Counted from the first letter of the stretch, positions 22,690 to 32,526 are shown. The stretch: 64,000 nt of DNA from Halobacillus litoralis (GCF_009856355.1 NZ_WMEW01000014.1:19158-83157), one strand, 5' to 3'. Translations and numbers: made by a program. The notes: generated by a model from the sequence alone, not told the origin.

Positions 22690-24321
22690 TTATTTACCGA
22701 AAGAAGAGAGAAACTTGACTCTGTCACCCATTGGGGGGACGTTATCGTCGACCAGGGATACTTCGAGGACGGCTGGCCCGTCGTGGTTCAAAACCTCCGT
22801 CAGGGTCTGCTCGTTCATGTCCTCCAGGGAATGGATGGAAGCCGACGGCACGCCAAGGGCAGCTGCCACAGCCGTAATGTCGACCGCTTCCTGACCGAAC
22901 CGTTCATGGGCGCGCTTATACTGCAGGGTATGCCCGTGGTGGACCATGCCGAGCCGCGCATTATTCATCACGACAAACAACACCGGGATATTGTATTCCT
23001 TGGCTGTCAGCAGTTCCATACCGTGCATGAAGAAGCATCCATCTCCTGTGAGACTTACCACCGGTCTTTCCGGCTCTGCAAGCTTGGCACCCATGGCGCT
23101 GCCGATGCCGCTTCCCATTGCTCCAAAGTGGACATTGATATCAAACGAATCCGGGGATCGGACGTTCATATAGTGAACGACATACGCCATGAATTCTCCA
23201 ATATCGACGGTGTATCTTGTATTTTCAGGGAGCAGCTTCTGAAGGGATAACAGCACATTCTGTGAGTTATATTCGGATGTGATTTCCTGCGGACGAAGCG
23301 TCCGTTCAACCATGGGACCCTGTCTGTGTCCGAGACGATTCAAGGCTGTAATCAAAGAAGAAACGGTCACATTGATATCTCCGTGAACAGCCGCATCCAC
23401 CGGATACTTCCGGTTGAAGACCGTGGCATCGTAGTCAACCTGGATAAGCGTACGACTGGCAGCAAGATGGGGATTCCAGTTGTTTGTAGCGGTTTCTCCA
23501 AGACTCGAGCCCAGCACAAGGATTGTTTCAGCTGCGTTCGAATGAATGAACGCAGAAGCTTCTTCGTGTCCTGCAAACCCGAAAATCCCTTTCAGAAGCG
23601 GATGGTTATCCGGGATCAACCCCTTTGCCTGAGGGGTCGTAATAATCGGCCAATCCAACGTTTCCGCCAGTTCCAGTACGTCTTCGACAGCGCCGCGGAT
23701 ACCTTGTCCGGCAAAGATGAATCCGGTCGTACCGGACAGCTTCTCTGCGACTTGTTGGATTTGGTCATCTTCCGGAAGGAGCGGCACCCGTTCCGGAAAC
23801 TTTGGAAGAGCAGGCGGGGCAGCGGATGACAGCTGAACGTCGATCGGCATAGCGATGTGCACAGGGCCTGGAACACCGGTCAGTGCGATTTCGACCGCTT
23901 TATGAATTTCCGGGAGAAGATCCTCTGCCCGGTCGACGCGCTGGCTGTATTTTGTAACTGACTGATACAGAGGATCCGCATGCAGTTCCTGGGACGCATT
24001 CAATCCGACCGTGTCGACAGGCACAGCACCGGTCAGAAACAGCACAGGAAGATGCTCCCGCATCGCATTGGCCGCTCCTGTCACAAGGTTTGTTCCACCA
24101 GGACCGCTGCTTCCGATGCACACACTCAGTGAACCTGAATATTTGGCATAAGCGGCAGCCATATAGGAAGCTGCTCCTTCATGCTTTGCAATTACTGGCG
24201 TAATGGAGGGGGTGTCATACAGCTCATCAAAAAAAGCATTCACGGATCCAGCCGGAATACCAAAAATATAAGATACATCTCCCGAGACTAAGTAATCCAG
24301 TACAGCACGAACAGATTTCAT
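22690..24321 (-). CDS. Thiamine-diphosphate enzyme, acetolactate synthase/pyruvate oxidase-like
   Basis: 543 residues from ATG 24321 behind AAAAAGGAGC. Glu48 in AKHEGAASYMA is the catalytic glutamate that activates thiamine diphosphate. GDGCFF (426 onward) to VVMNN is the magnesium/diphosphate motif. The middle domain (about 180-330) has IFAGQGIRG and VLGSSLGE, typical of the FAD- or nucleotide-type domain of the acetohydroxyacid synthase superfamily. The substrate is probably a 2-oxo acid. There is no regulatory subunit gene, so a catabolic lyase or oxidase is more likely than IlvB. Its start lies four bases past the stop of the GGDEF-EAL gene, which implies coupled translation. Confidence 0.85.
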   Translation of the reverse strand: MKSVRAVLDYLVSGDVSYIFGIPAGSVNAFFDELYDTPSITPVIAKHEGAASYMAAAYAKYSGSLSVCIGSSGPGGTNLVTGAANAMREHLPVLFLTGAVPVDTVGLNASQELHADPLYQSVTKYSQRVDRAEDLLPEIHKAVEIALTGVPGPVHIAMPIDVQLSSAAPPALPKFPERVPLLPEDDQIQQVAEKLSGTTGFIFAGQGIRGAVEDVLELAETLDWPIITTPQAKGLIPDNHPLLKGIFGFAGHEEASAFIHSNAAETILVLGSSLGETATNNWNPHLAASRTLIQVDYDATVFNRKYPVDAAVHGDINVTVSSLITALNRLGHRQGPMVERTLRPQEITSEYNSQNVLLSLQKLLPENTRYTVDIGEFMAYVVHYMNVRSPDSFDINVHFGAMGSGIGSAMGAKLAEPERPVVSLTGDGCFFMHGMELLTAKEYNIPVLFVVMNNARLGMVHHGHTLQYKRAHERFGQEAVDITAVAAALGVPSASIHSLEDMNEQTLTEVLNHDGPAVLEVSLVDDNVPPMGDRVKFLSSFGK

Positions 24322-24325
24322 TTCA

Positions 24326-27139
24326 TTAGCTCCTTTTTGAATGGGATGGTACGTACCGCTCCTCAAATGGACGGACGGGAAGAGGACGGCTGTATAAATA
24401 CCCTTGAATCCAGTAGCATCCATGCCGGGCAAGGAGGTCAGCCTGCTCCCTGCTTTCCACTCCTTCAGCAATGACATTCAAGTTCAGACTGTCAGCCAGA
24501 GTGATGATGGTTTTAATGATCGCAGCATTGTTCGCATTCGTTGTCATATCATCAATGAAGGATTTATCAATCTTAAGGGTATCCACCGGGAAATCCTTAA
24601 GATAGCCGAGAGAGGAATAGCCTGTTCCAAAATCATCTATGGATATCTGCACACCCAGATCCTTCAGCTCGCGGATCGTTTTCAGGGTCTGGTCTGTATT
24701 ATTGACGATCAGATTTTCCGTCAATTCCAATTCCAGCAGCTGTGGAGGGAGGCCGGTCTTTTCAAGGATGCCGGCCACTTTGGCAGCGAGATCGCTCTGC
24801 TGGAACTGCTGCGGCGACAGGTTGGCGGAGACGACGAGATCGGTGCACCCTTTGTCATACCACTCTTTCATCTGCCGGCAGGACTCCTTGATGACCCACT
24901 CCCCGAGCGCAGTAATCAACCCGGTTTCTTCAGCCAGAGGAATAAAACGGGCCGGCGACAACAGTCCGAATTCCGGATGGTTCCAACGGATCAGTGTTTC
25001 TATACCAACCAGGTCATCCGAACGGACGTCGAATTTGGGTTGATAATACAATTCAAACTCTCCGCCGTGCTGGAGGGCTTTGAATAAATCATTCTCAAGC
25101 TTGATCTGCTCAATAGAGCGTTCTCCAATGTCGTCGGAGAAAAGCTGGTATTGATTACCAGAATAATCCTTCGCTTTATACATCGCCACATCCGCATGCT
25201 TAATTAAAGATTCGACATCGTCACCATTCTCCGGGTATATACTGATGCCGATGCTGGTTTTGATGCTCACTTCCTGGGATTGGATTGTAAACGGCCTGTC
25301 GAAAGAAGCCAGGACCCGCTCCGCGCAGACGACAGCTTCTTCTGTCTCGTCGATTTTAGGAAGGAGGATGATGAATTCGTCGCCCCCCTGCCGGGAAACG
25401 GTCGCCTCCTTCGGAATGACCTGCTGCAGACGCTGGGCGGCCTGTTGAAGCACCATATCCCCATAACTGTGGCCGAACGTGTCGTTGATTTTTTTGAAGC
25501 GGTCGAGGTCGAGAAACAGAATAGCGAGCGATTCTCCGGTCAATTCCGCGTAGCTGAGCGCCTGTTTCAGTCTGTCCCTGAACAGGACGCGGTTCGGAAC
25601 GTTGGTCACGACATCATAATAAGCATGGTACTTAATCTTTTCCTCCATCTGTTTGCGGGAGGTGACATCCTTGAAGGTCACAACGTAGCCGATGGTCTCT
25701 TCGTTTTCCTTTTTAGGCGTAATGACATATTCAACAGGAAAAGACCCCCCATCTTTTTTGATGAAGGAATGCTCCTGTCCGCCGTACGTTTCCTTCCAAA
25801 GATAAAGGTCCTTAAAGGAATGGATGTCTACACTTGGATCTTCCCACTTGAAAATCCGCGCATAGGATAATCCGATGACATCGTTTTCGTCGTCATAGCC
25901 GAGCAGCTGGGTGGCAGAAGGGTTTGCAAACGTAATGTTCCCGTCGAGATCAATGCCGAAGATCCCTTCCCCCGCCGAATTTAAAATCAAATCCTTTTCC
26001 CGGCTGATCTGCTTCAATTCGATAAAGGCTTCCTCCAGTTCCCGGTTCTTTTCTATAAGTTCAGAGGTCCGGTCCTGGATAATGACCTCCTGTTTTTCAA
26101 TGTATAATAGATTGAATAAAACGGGGGCTGTCGTATCCACGATGGATTCAGCAAGCTGACGGGCAGAGGGGGTATAGCTTGGTTCATTCTCATTCAGGTT
26201 TACGATGGCGATGGCTCCGAGGACTTCTCCGAGAGATACAAGGGGGATCATATACAACCCTTTAATCCCAAACTCTCTGCAGATCTGCTGGTTGACTCGA
26301 TGATCTTCATATACATCCGTGACCAGCACGGACTTCTTTGTTTCCATGACTTCTTTGAAGATCAGGTCTTCCTTATGATCGAACCGCGTCTTTCTGTGGG
26401 TGGCGATCCAGTCTTCTTCCGTCCAGTCGCTGTTTTTATTCAGGATGGCCGGTTTCAGCCTGTCTTCTGCTATAGGATCGATAAAATGAGCCCCGATGTT
26501 CTGATTCCCCAGCACCTCGCCGAGATAATAGAAGCATTTATCGATGGCTTCCTGCAGCGAAGAACACAAAGATAAATCACGTGTCACGTTGAGAAGAAGC
26601 TGTTTTTCTGAGATCAGCTTTTCTTTTCTTGTCAGGTTATTGGCATTACGGAGCGCCACCGCGGCCATGTGGATATAGGCTTTGACGCTCTCAATTTCAG
26701 ACCCTGTCAAATCCATAGGGATCCCGTAGTCAAACAGGAAAACAAGTCCGTACAATTCGTCTTCATAGGAAATGGGAGCAACGAGGAGTGAGTTGATTTT
26801 AAACGCCTGGACCGCTCGTTGATCCGGACGGTCGTCCCTGGAAGTGTCCGGAATATAAATCGCTTCCCTCGTTTCAATCACTTCCTTGGCCAGCTGGTCC
26901 TGTTCAGGGTCTACAATGTGCATATCCAGCGTCATGCCGTTGATGGTGCTCGGTTTCCCCACATATCCCTGGTACGTGCCATCTTCCCGCGGAAGGTAGA
27001 TTCCCACGGAATCGCATCTCATGATTTCTTCTGATATGGCTGTTACTACATGCTCTAATACTTCACGCAAATCCAACTTGGTGTTGATCAGCTTGGTGAT
27101 TTGAGCTAGACGAGAATATCTGGTTTGCTCATCAGCCAT
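24326..27139 (-). CDS. GAF-GAF-PAS-GGDEF-EAL cyclic-di-GMP protein
   Basis: 937 residues. Two GAF domains (about 10-165 and 185-345) are followed by a coiled segment (350-385), a PAS domain (about 385-495, FGIDLDGNITFANP), a GGDEF domain with intact GGDEF at 585-589 and an EAL domain whose signature reads ETLIRW (714-719). ELTEN, DDFGTGYSSL, LKIDKSF and EGVES indicate a competent phosphodiesterase site. The usual RxxD product-inhibition site before GGDEF is absent (EATV). It has no membrane segment or signal peptide, so sensing is cytoplasmic. Bifunctional turnover of cyclic di-GMP, controlled by small molecules or redox, is likely. It forms an operon with the TPP enzyme. Confidence 0.92.
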   Translation of the reverse strand: MADEQTRYSRLAQITKLINTKLDLREVLEHVVTAISEEIMRCDSVGIYLPREDGTYQGYVGKPSTINGMTLDMHIVDPEQDQLAKEVIETREAIYIPDTSRDDRPDQRAVQAFKINSLLVAPISYEDELYGLVFLFDYGIPMDLTGSEIESVKAYIHMAAVALRNANNLTRKEKLISEKQLLLNVTRDLSLCSSLQEAIDKCFYYLGEVLGNQNIGAHFIDPIAEDRLKPAILNKNSDWTEEDWIATHRKTRFDHKEDLIFKEVMETKKSVLVTDVYEDHRVNQQICREFGIKGLYMIPLVSLGEVLGAIAIVNLNENEPSYTPSARQLAESIVDTTAPVLFNLLYIEKQEVIIQDRTSELIEKNRELEEAFIELKQISREKDLILNSAGEGIFGIDLDGNITFANPSATQLLGYDDENDVIGLSYARIFKWEDPSVDIHSFKDLYLWKETYGGQEHSFIKKDGGSFPVEYVITPKKENEETIGYVVTFKDVTSRKQMEEKIKYHAYYDVVTNVPNRVLFRDRLKQALSYAELTGESLAILFLDLDRFKKINDTFGHSYGDMVLQQAAQRLQQVIPKEATVSRQGGDEFIILLPKIDETEEAVVCAERVLASFDRPFTIQSQEVSIKTSIGISIYPENGDDVESLIKHADVAMYKAKDYSGNQYQLFSDDIGERSIEQIKLENDLFKALQHGGEFELYYQPKFDVRSDDLVGIETLIRWNHPEFGLLSPARFIPLAEETGLITALGEWVIKESCRQMKEWYDKGCTDLVVSANLSPQQFQQSDLAAKVAGILEKTGLPPQLLELELTENLIVNNTDQTLKTIRELKDLGVQISIDDFGTGYSSLGYLKDFPVDTLKIDKSFIDDMTTNANNAAIIKTIITLADSLNLNVIAEGVESREQADLLARHGCYWIQGYLYSRPLPVRPFEERYVPSHSKRS

Positions 27140-27230
27140 TTAGTTCCCTCCATAGTTTCATCTTTTGATAAAGTTCGACTATTATAGTGAACTTCCTGCT
27201 TAAGTACTAACATTTTTACATAAATCCAGT

Positions 27231-27261
27231 GAAAAGGCACAAAAGAATGACTTTTGTGCCT
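27231..27261 (-). terminator. Terminator of the chromate transporter gene
   Basis: AGGCACAAAAG and CTTTTGTGCCT flank a five-base loop, with TTTT at the end on the minus strand; it lies just past the chrA stop. Confidence 0.8.
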
Positions 27262-27266
27262 GCTTT

Positions 27267-28448
27267 CTATAACATATTGAGCACAGCTCCGGCTGCTACT
27301 CCAATTATGACGATGGCCCATGCCGGGACTTTAAAGAAATGGAGCAGGGAAAACAAAATCGCTGCCAGGGCAAAATCTTCTCCATTTAAAATGGAGCTTT
27401 TAAGGACGGGGTCATAAAAGGCAGCCAGCAGAATGCCGACTACACTGGCGTTGACTCCTGTCAGGACACCCTGGAAAGCTGGTCGTTTTCGAAGCTCGTT
27501 CAAAAATGGAAGTGCTGCTACAAGGAATAAAAAAGAAGGAAGGAAAATTCCGGCCGTAGCTGCAACGGCTCCTGTTACCCCCTGAATCATCGTACCGAGA
27601 TAGCTTGAGAACGTAAACAAAGGTCCTGGAACAGCCTGAGCCATTCCGTATCCCGCCAGAAAATCACTGGCTGAGAGCAGTCCGCTTGGAACCACTTCTC
27701 TTTCCAGCATGGGCAGGACAACATGGCCGCCCCCAAAGACGAGGGAGCCTGCCCGGAAGAACGTGTCAAACAGCTGGATGAACAGGCTCTCCGTGTTTTT
27801 AGCAAGTATAGGAAGGAAAATGAGCAGTCCAATCAGGATACTGAGCGATGCTATCCCTGCTTTTTTAGAAAAAGTGACAGGGAACGGTTGGATCTTGGAT
27901 TGATTCAAACCGGAAAACATTTTCCACCCAAATATACCGGCGGCGAAAATAATGACCAGCTGCATCCAGGCGGATGGATAAAGCAGCAGGATCAAGGCAG
28001 CTGCCAGTGCGATGGTAATCCTCGGTTTATCCGGTGTTAACTTTTTACCAAGCCCCATCAAAGCATGCAGGACGACAGCTGCGGCAACGACTTTAAGGCT
28101 GTGGATGAACCCGGCGTCTGCTAAGTCAAAGGATTGATAAAGCATAGCAAATAAAACAAGGACGAGGATGGACGGCATCGTAAAACCGAACCAGGAAATT
28201 AATCCTCCGATAAAGCCGCCACGCAGCATACCAATCGCAATACCTACCTGGCTGCTTGCCGGGCCGGGGAGAAACTGGCAGAGGGCAATGATGTCGGCGT
28301 AGGTTTTATCATCCAGCCACTTTTTCCGATCAATGTATTCGTCTTTGAAATAGGCCAGGTGCGCAATCGGCCCGCCAAAAGATGTAAAACCAAGTTTTGT
28401 CGATGTGCGCAGAATTTCCATCCAATTTCTTTTATTAGGTTCACTCAT
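27267..28448 (-). CDS. chrA: Chromate transporter, long-chain CHR family
   Basis: 393 residues from ATG 28448 (GGAGGAACC upstream). Two homologous halves of about 190 residues each are visible: FTSFGGPIAHLAYFKDEYIDRKKWLD with LCQFLPGPASSQVGIAIG in the first, and GSLVFGGGHVVLPMLEREVV with GYGMAQAVPGPLFTFSSYLG in the second. These are the CHR signatures. Such proteins expel chromate by ion antiport; without a tested strain this remains family knowledge. The start codon overlaps the stop of the PadR gene (ATGA), so the two are one operon. Confidence 0.88.
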   Translation of the reverse strand: MSEPNKRNWMEILRTSTKLGFTSFGGPIAHLAYFKDEYIDRKKWLDDKTYADIIALCQFLPGPASSQVGIAIGMLRGGFIGGLISWFGFTMPSILVLVLFAMLYQSFDLADAGFIHSLKVVAAAVVLHALMGLGKKLTPDKPRITIALAAALILLLYPSAWMQLVIIFAAGIFGWKMFSGLNQSKIQPFPVTFSKKAGIASLSILIGLLIFLPILAKNTESLFIQLFDTFFRAGSLVFGGGHVVLPMLEREVVPSGLLSASDFLAGYGMAQAVPGPLFTFSSYLGTMIQGVTGAVAATAGIFLPSFLFLVAALPFLNELRKRPAFQGVLTGVNASVVGILLAAFYDPVLKSSILNGEDFALAAILFSLLHFFKVPAWAIVIIGVAAGAVLNML

Positions 28449-28765
28449 TTTGATAGGTTCCTCCAATCTTTTCCTAAGATTTCTTCAGCAAGCTCTTTCA
28501 CCTGCTGTTTTCCTTCTTTCAGCACCTGCCGGCCCTTATCTGTAATGACATAGTATTTGCGGATTTTCCCCTCTACTTTTTCCTCATATTTTTCCAACAG
28601 CTCATCCTTATGCAGCTGCTTCAACGTCGGGTAGAGAGTACCCGGACTGATGTCATAACCGTGGGAAGCAAGCTCCTCCATGAGAAACGCGCCGTATATC
28701 GGTTCTACACTGGCGTGATAGAGGATATGGATCTTAATCGAACCAAGAAAAAAATCTCTCAGCAC
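28445..28765 (-). CDS. PadR-family transcriptional regulator
   Basis: 106 residues from GTG 28765, six bases behind GGAGGTG; a GTG at 28774 falls inside the binding site. The winged-helix part has IYGAFLMEELASHGYDISPGTLYPTLKQLHKDELL, and a short C-terminal helix supports dimerisation. PadR proteins with chrA partners are known as chromate-responsive or autoregulated repressors; here the ATGA overlap with chrA supports that role. A candidate operator lies directly upstream. Confidence 0.85.
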   Translation of the reverse strand: MLRDFFLGSIKIHILYHASVEPIYGAFLMEELASHGYDISPGTLYPTLKQLHKDELLEKYEEKVEGKIRKYYVITDKGRQVLKEGKQQVKELAEEILGKDWRNLSK

Positions 28766-28780
28766 ATTGATCACCTCCGT

Positions 28781-28807
28781 TATCGAAATCCGATATCATA
28801 TTACGAT
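28781..28807 (-). promoter_or_regulatory. Candidate PadR operator
   Basis: TATCG-N5-CGATA at 28781-28795 is a perfect short dyad, and a further CGATAA half-site lies at 28804-28809. It is 16 bases upstream of the PadR start codon, so binding would block transcription of padR-chrA. Confidence 0.5.
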
Positions 28808-28937
28808 AATGGATGGGGGAAGGCAATAGAACATCCGTAACCTTTACAAAAGATTTACTTTTGCATTCTTTTTAAGCCCTCCTTACAATGGGGATAACGA
28901 ATTGCACGAACACAATGAAGCGGAGAAGGTGACAGAC

Positions 28938-29921
28938 ATGGAAATGTATGATGTAACCATTATCGGCGGAGGTACGACAGGGTTGTACGCCGCTTTTTAC
29001 AGTGGGATGAGAGGATTGAAGACGAAAGTGATTGAAGACCAGCCGGAAACAGGAGGGAAGGTTTCGTTCTTTTATCCGGAGAAACAAATCTATGATGTCG
29101 GCGGTTTTCCCGGAATTTCCGGGGAGGAACTTGCGGCCAATGTGGAGAAACAGGCGCAGAGCACGTCCCCTGCCCTTGTGACAGGAGTGAAAGTACAGAG
29201 CCTTCAAAAACAGGAAGACGGGGCTTTTCTTCTCGTTACCAACGATGGCGGCAGTCATTATACCCGGACCGTACTGATTGCTTCCGGGCTGGGTACCTTT
29301 CAAATGCAGCCGCTTCAGGTGGATGGGGCTGCCGCTTATGAAGGCAGGCAGATCCACTACACGGTAAAGAATAAAGAGAAATATAAAGGGTTGAAAACAG
29401 CAGTTGTTTCGAATAACCGTGTCGGGATCGACTGGTCGCTTGCGCTTGAAGGTACAGCTGATGAAGTGACCCTGATCAACCGGAACAACGCTTTTAGAGC
29501 GGTTTATGAGAAGGATGAGGAAAACCTTCAGGCATCTTCTGTCCACGTGCAATACAACCGGACGATTCAGCGGGTGAAAGAAGAGGGCGGCCGGATGACC
29601 GGCGTGATTCTCAGTGATGGGACGGAGATTCCTCTGGATCATCTTCTCGTTTATGAAGGACTGCAGATGGAGAAAAGTGTTTATGAAGAGTGGGGAGTCC
29701 ATACAGATAAAGGACGGATTCCGGTAGAAACGGATATGTGTACCAATATTCCGGGCGTGTTTGCGGCAGGAGATGCCGTGGTCTACCCAAGTAAAACGAT
29801 GCTGATTGCTTCCGGATTCAATGAAGCGATGGCTGCCATCAACAGCGCTGCCACCTATCTGGATCCTGAAGCTAAGAGTCAGGTGTACAGTACCGTCATC
29901 TATAAATACACGGATCATTAA
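28938..29921 (+). CDS. Ferredoxin--NADP reductase, thioredoxin-reductase-like
   Basis: 327 residues from ATG 28938, six bases behind GGAGAAGGTG. The FAD motif is IIGGGTTGLYAAFYSGMRG (about residues 8-26), the second nucleotide motif region is VVSNNRVGID and the FAD-binding end is GVFAAGDAV. The CxxC of thioredoxin reductase is missing, as in the YumC group of ferredoxin/flavodoxin reductases. The NADPH site differs from the standard GGGDSA (SNNRVGIDWS), which is worth noting. At 327 residues it has normal length. It is a single gene with a terminator behind it. Confidence 0.8.
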   Translation: MEMYDVTIIGGGTTGLYAAFYSGMRGLKTKVIEDQPETGGKVSFFYPEKQIYDVGGFPGISGEELAANVEKQAQSTSPALVTGVKVQSLQKQEDGAFLLVTNDGGSHYTRTVLIASGLGTFQMQPLQVDGAAAYEGRQIHYTVKNKEKYKGLKTAVVSNNRVGIDWSLALEGTADEVTLINRNNAFRAVYEKDEENLQASSVHVQYNRTIQRVKEEGGRMTGVILSDGTEIPLDHLLVYEGLQMEKSVYEEWGVHTDKGRIPVETDMCTNIPGVFAAGDAVVYPSKTMLIASGFNEAMAAINSAATYLDPEAKSQVYSTVIYKYTDH

Positions 29922-29993
29922 ACAAGCCCCTCGGTTTTTTTACGCCAGGCGTTCCGATTACGGAAAGCAGGGCAGGCCGGCGGATGGATTAGG

Positions 29994-30040
29994 AAAAACC
30001 CGTACGGAGACCCAGGTATCTGGATCCCGTACGGGTTTTT
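29994..30040 (+). terminator. Terminator downstream of the ferredoxin reductase
   Basis: AAAACCCGTACGG and CCGTACGGGTTTTT are perfectly complementary across a 19-base loop. Confidence 0.8.
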
Positions 30041-30145
30041 ATGGTGCTGGAAATGTTTCCTGCTTCCGGACTCATGAACATGGAAGAGGCGTACCGGGAG
30101 CGCCGTCCCCGACCAGCGGCTTTGGATTCAAGGCTTCACGGCATG

Positions 30146-31327
30146 TCATATGCTCAACCTTCTGTCCTCTGCGTTGAATTCGATTTGGTTTAACGCCTGC
30201 GAAAAATCAGCAATCAGATCTTCTGGTTTTTCCAGTCCGACAGATAAGCGCAGCAGCCCATCTGTGATGCCGCGTTTCTCCCGTTCCTCTTTAGGCATGG
30301 AAGCGTGGGACATCCGGGCGGGATAGGATAAAATCGATTCAACAGCACCCAGGCTGACGGCATATACCGGAATTTCCACTGCTTTTGTGAATTGACGGAC
30401 CGCCTCTTCATCACGGAGACGGAAAGATAGAACGGCACCATACCCATCGGATTGATACGTGTGGGTGGAGTTTCCCGGATGACACCGGAAGCCTGGATAG
30501 TATACGTGCTCGACCAGAGGGTGCCTGGATAAGGCTTCTGCAATGGTGGCTGCTGATTGCGAAGACTGGGTAATCCGGCAGTGGAGGGTTTTCAGGCCGC
30601 GGAGCACGAGCCAGCAGTCGTGTGCGCCCAGAATGGATCCGAAAGAATTCTGCAGGAAGGCCAGGGCTTCCGCAACGTCTGCCCGGTTCGTCACGGCTAA
30701 TCCAGCGACGACATCGCTATGGCCGGCAATGAACTTCGTTGCACTATGAAGCACGAGGTCGGCACCGAGGTCGAGGGGCCGCTGCAGGGCAGGTGTCATA
30801 AAGGTGTTATCAACAAAGGTCAAGCAGTTGTTCGCTTTGGCAAGCTTCGCCACCGCACGGATATCGGTAATTTCGAGCGTTGGATTGGAAGGTGTTTCAA
30901 TATATAACAGTTGTGTATTCGGCTGTATGGCCGTGGCCACTTCATGAAGGTCCGTCATATCGACAAAAGTGTGATCGATTCCAAAGCGGTGAAGAACATC
31001 GTTGATCATACGGAAAGTTCCTCCGTACACGTCTTTTGTAATCACGATGTGATCGCCTTTGGATAAAAGCATGAACGCTGTGGAAATGGCAGCCATTCCA
31101 GACGCGAAAGCAAAACCTTTCGTGCCATTTTCCAGTCCGGCGATGGTCTCTTCCAGTGCCGTTCTCGTCGGATTTCCGGAGCGGCTGTAGTCATAGTCGC
31201 CCGGTGTGTCAAAATCCTGTTGGTGAAAGGTGGACGCCTGCTGGATCGGAACACTCACCGCACCGGTCTGTGGGTCGAACTTCTGGTCATTGTGAAGCAG
31301 TCGGGTCTGCAGGGAATGGGTATTCAT
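30146..31327 (-). CDS. metC: Cystathionine beta-lyase-type PLP enzyme
   Basis: 393 residues. The PLP-binding lysine is in LHSATKFIAGHSD, with SGMAAIST and YGGTFRM forming the cofactor phosphate and ring contacts and ETPSNPTLEITDI the substrate loop. It belongs to the Cys/Met metabolism (trans-sulfuration) family. In Bacillus a metI-metC pair under an S-box makes homocysteine from O-acylhomoserine through cystathionine; this gene is the second of such a pair. Its ATG overlaps the stop of the upstream gene (ATGA). Confidence 0.9.
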   Translation of the reverse strand: MNTHSLQTRLLHNDQKFDPQTGAVSVPIQQASTFHQQDFDTPGDYDYSRSGNPTRTALEETIAGLENGTKGFAFASGMAAISTAFMLLSKGDHIVITKDVYGGTFRMINDVLHRFGIDHTFVDMTDLHEVATAIQPNTQLLYIETPSNPTLEITDIRAVAKLAKANNCLTFVDNTFMTPALQRPLDLGADLVLHSATKFIAGHSDVVAGLAVTNRADVAEALAFLQNSFGSILGAHDCWLVLRGLKTLHCRITQSSQSAATIAEALSRHPLVEHVYYPGFRCHPGNSTHTYQSDGYGAVLSFRLRDEEAVRQFTKAVEIPVYAVSLGAVESILSYPARMSHASMPKEEREKRGITDGLLRLSVGLEKPEDLIADFSQALNQIEFNAEDRRLSI

Positions 31328-32439
31328 TGAACGGATGCCTCCTCAGGTAATTGATTGAATGTCGATGAAAGGTCTTCCAGCAGGTCATCAATATGTTCGA
31401 CGCCGACGGAAAAGCGGAGCAGTTTATTACATACACCATAGCGGACCCGTTCTTCTTCAGGAATGTCGGCGTGGGTCTGGGTGGCCGGATAGGTAATGAA
31501 GCTTTCCACACCACCGAGGCTCTCCGCGAAACTGATAAGGTTTAAGCCTCTGAGAAAAGGGTCGACCCATGCTTCTTCTTTTAATCGGAAGGAAACCATG
31601 CCTCCTTTTCCGGGATAGAAAATATCGTCTACACATGGATGATCCTCCAGAAATTGAACGACGGCTCTGGCGTTGCCTTCATGCTGCCTCATCCGAAGCG
31701 GGAGAGTTTTCATGCCGCGCATGACGAGCCAGGAATCAAACGGGGAGAGGACAGCCCCGGATGTATTTTGGTGAAAGGCAAGTTTTTCACTGATTTCTTC
31801 TCCTTTACTGACCAGGAGGCCCGCCAGTACGTCATTATGTCCGGCCAGATATTTCGTAGCGCTGTGAATGACCACGTCCGCTCCTTCCTTCAGCGGCTGT
31901 TGGAGAACGGGTGTATAAAGGGTGTTGTCGACAATCAGCACCAGGTCATGTTCTTTAGCAAGTCCGGCCATCTGCTTGATGTCGGTTTGATGCATGAGTG
32001 GATTTGTCGGTGTTTCGATGTAAACAGCTTTTGTATGTTTGGTTACATAAGAAGAGAGGTCATTCAGCTTTTCGTTTTCCAGGTAGGTGAACTGTAGACG
32101 GTAGCGCTCCTTCATATGTTCAAATAAGCGGTAGGTCCCTCCGTATAAATCTTCGGATACGAGAATTTCATCTCCTTCGCGGAACAGGGAAAGGACGGTC
32201 TGGATGGCGGACATTCCTGAACTGAATGCAAACCCTGCGTCCCCTTCTTCAATATCGGCCATCGCTGATTCAAGAATCTTTCTTGTCGGGTTGCCCGTCC
32301 GCGTATAATCAAATCCCGTAGATTCCCCAAGCCCCGGGTGACGGTACGGGGTGGAGAAGTAAACCGGTGGGTTGATTGCTCCGTAAGGCTCATTCCGCTG
32401 GTTTCCGGTCTGGACAAATTTTGTTTCTGTGTGACACAT
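31324..32439 (-). CDS. metI: Cystathionine gamma-synthase/O-acetylhomoserine thiolyase
   Basis: 371 residues, starting with ATG 32439 behind AAAGGAG. PLP lysine in IHSATKYLAGHND, SGMSAIQT and ETPTNPLMHQTDI mark the gamma-synthase branch of the trans-sulfuration family. The product couples O-acylhomoserine with cysteine (or sulfide) in methionine synthesis. It is the first gene behind the SAM riboswitch, so methionine starvation should switch it on. It is translationally coupled to metC. Confidence 0.9.
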   Translation of the reverse strand: MCHTETKFVQTGNQRNEPYGAINPPVYFSTPYRHPGLGESTGFDYTRTGNPTRKILESAMADIEEGDAGFAFSSGMSAIQTVLSLFREGDEILVSEDLYGGTYRLFEHMKERYRLQFTYLENEKLNDLSSYVTKHTKAVYIETPTNPLMHQTDIKQMAGLAKEHDLVLIVDNTLYTPVLQQPLKEGADVVIHSATKYLAGHNDVLAGLLVSKGEEISEKLAFHQNTSGAVLSPFDSWLVMRGMKTLPLRMRQHEGNARAVVQFLEDHPCVDDIFYPGKGGMVSFRLKEEAWVDPFLRGLNLISFAESLGGVESFITYPATQTHADIPEEERVRYGVCNKLLRFSVGVEHIDDLLEDLSSTFNQLPEEASVQ

Positions 32440-32492
32440 AAAAGTACTCCTTTCATTATGAACCGATCAAAAGAGGAAGAAGCGAAAAGACG

Positions 32493-32526
32493 AAAAAGGA
32501 CGCCTTCTCTAAGAAGAAGGCGTCCT
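32493..32526 (-). terminator. S-box leader terminator
   Basis: On the minus strand AGGACGCCTTCT and AGAAGGCGTCCT form a strong stem with TTTTT behind it, located between the aptamer and metI. In the SAM-free state the antiterminator would compete with its 5' arm. Confidence 0.88.

Noticed and set aside
28872..29918. 348-codon minus-strand frame opposite the ferredoxin reductase
   Set aside because: The plus-strand frame has clear FAD motifs and a ribosome site; the minus frame has neither.
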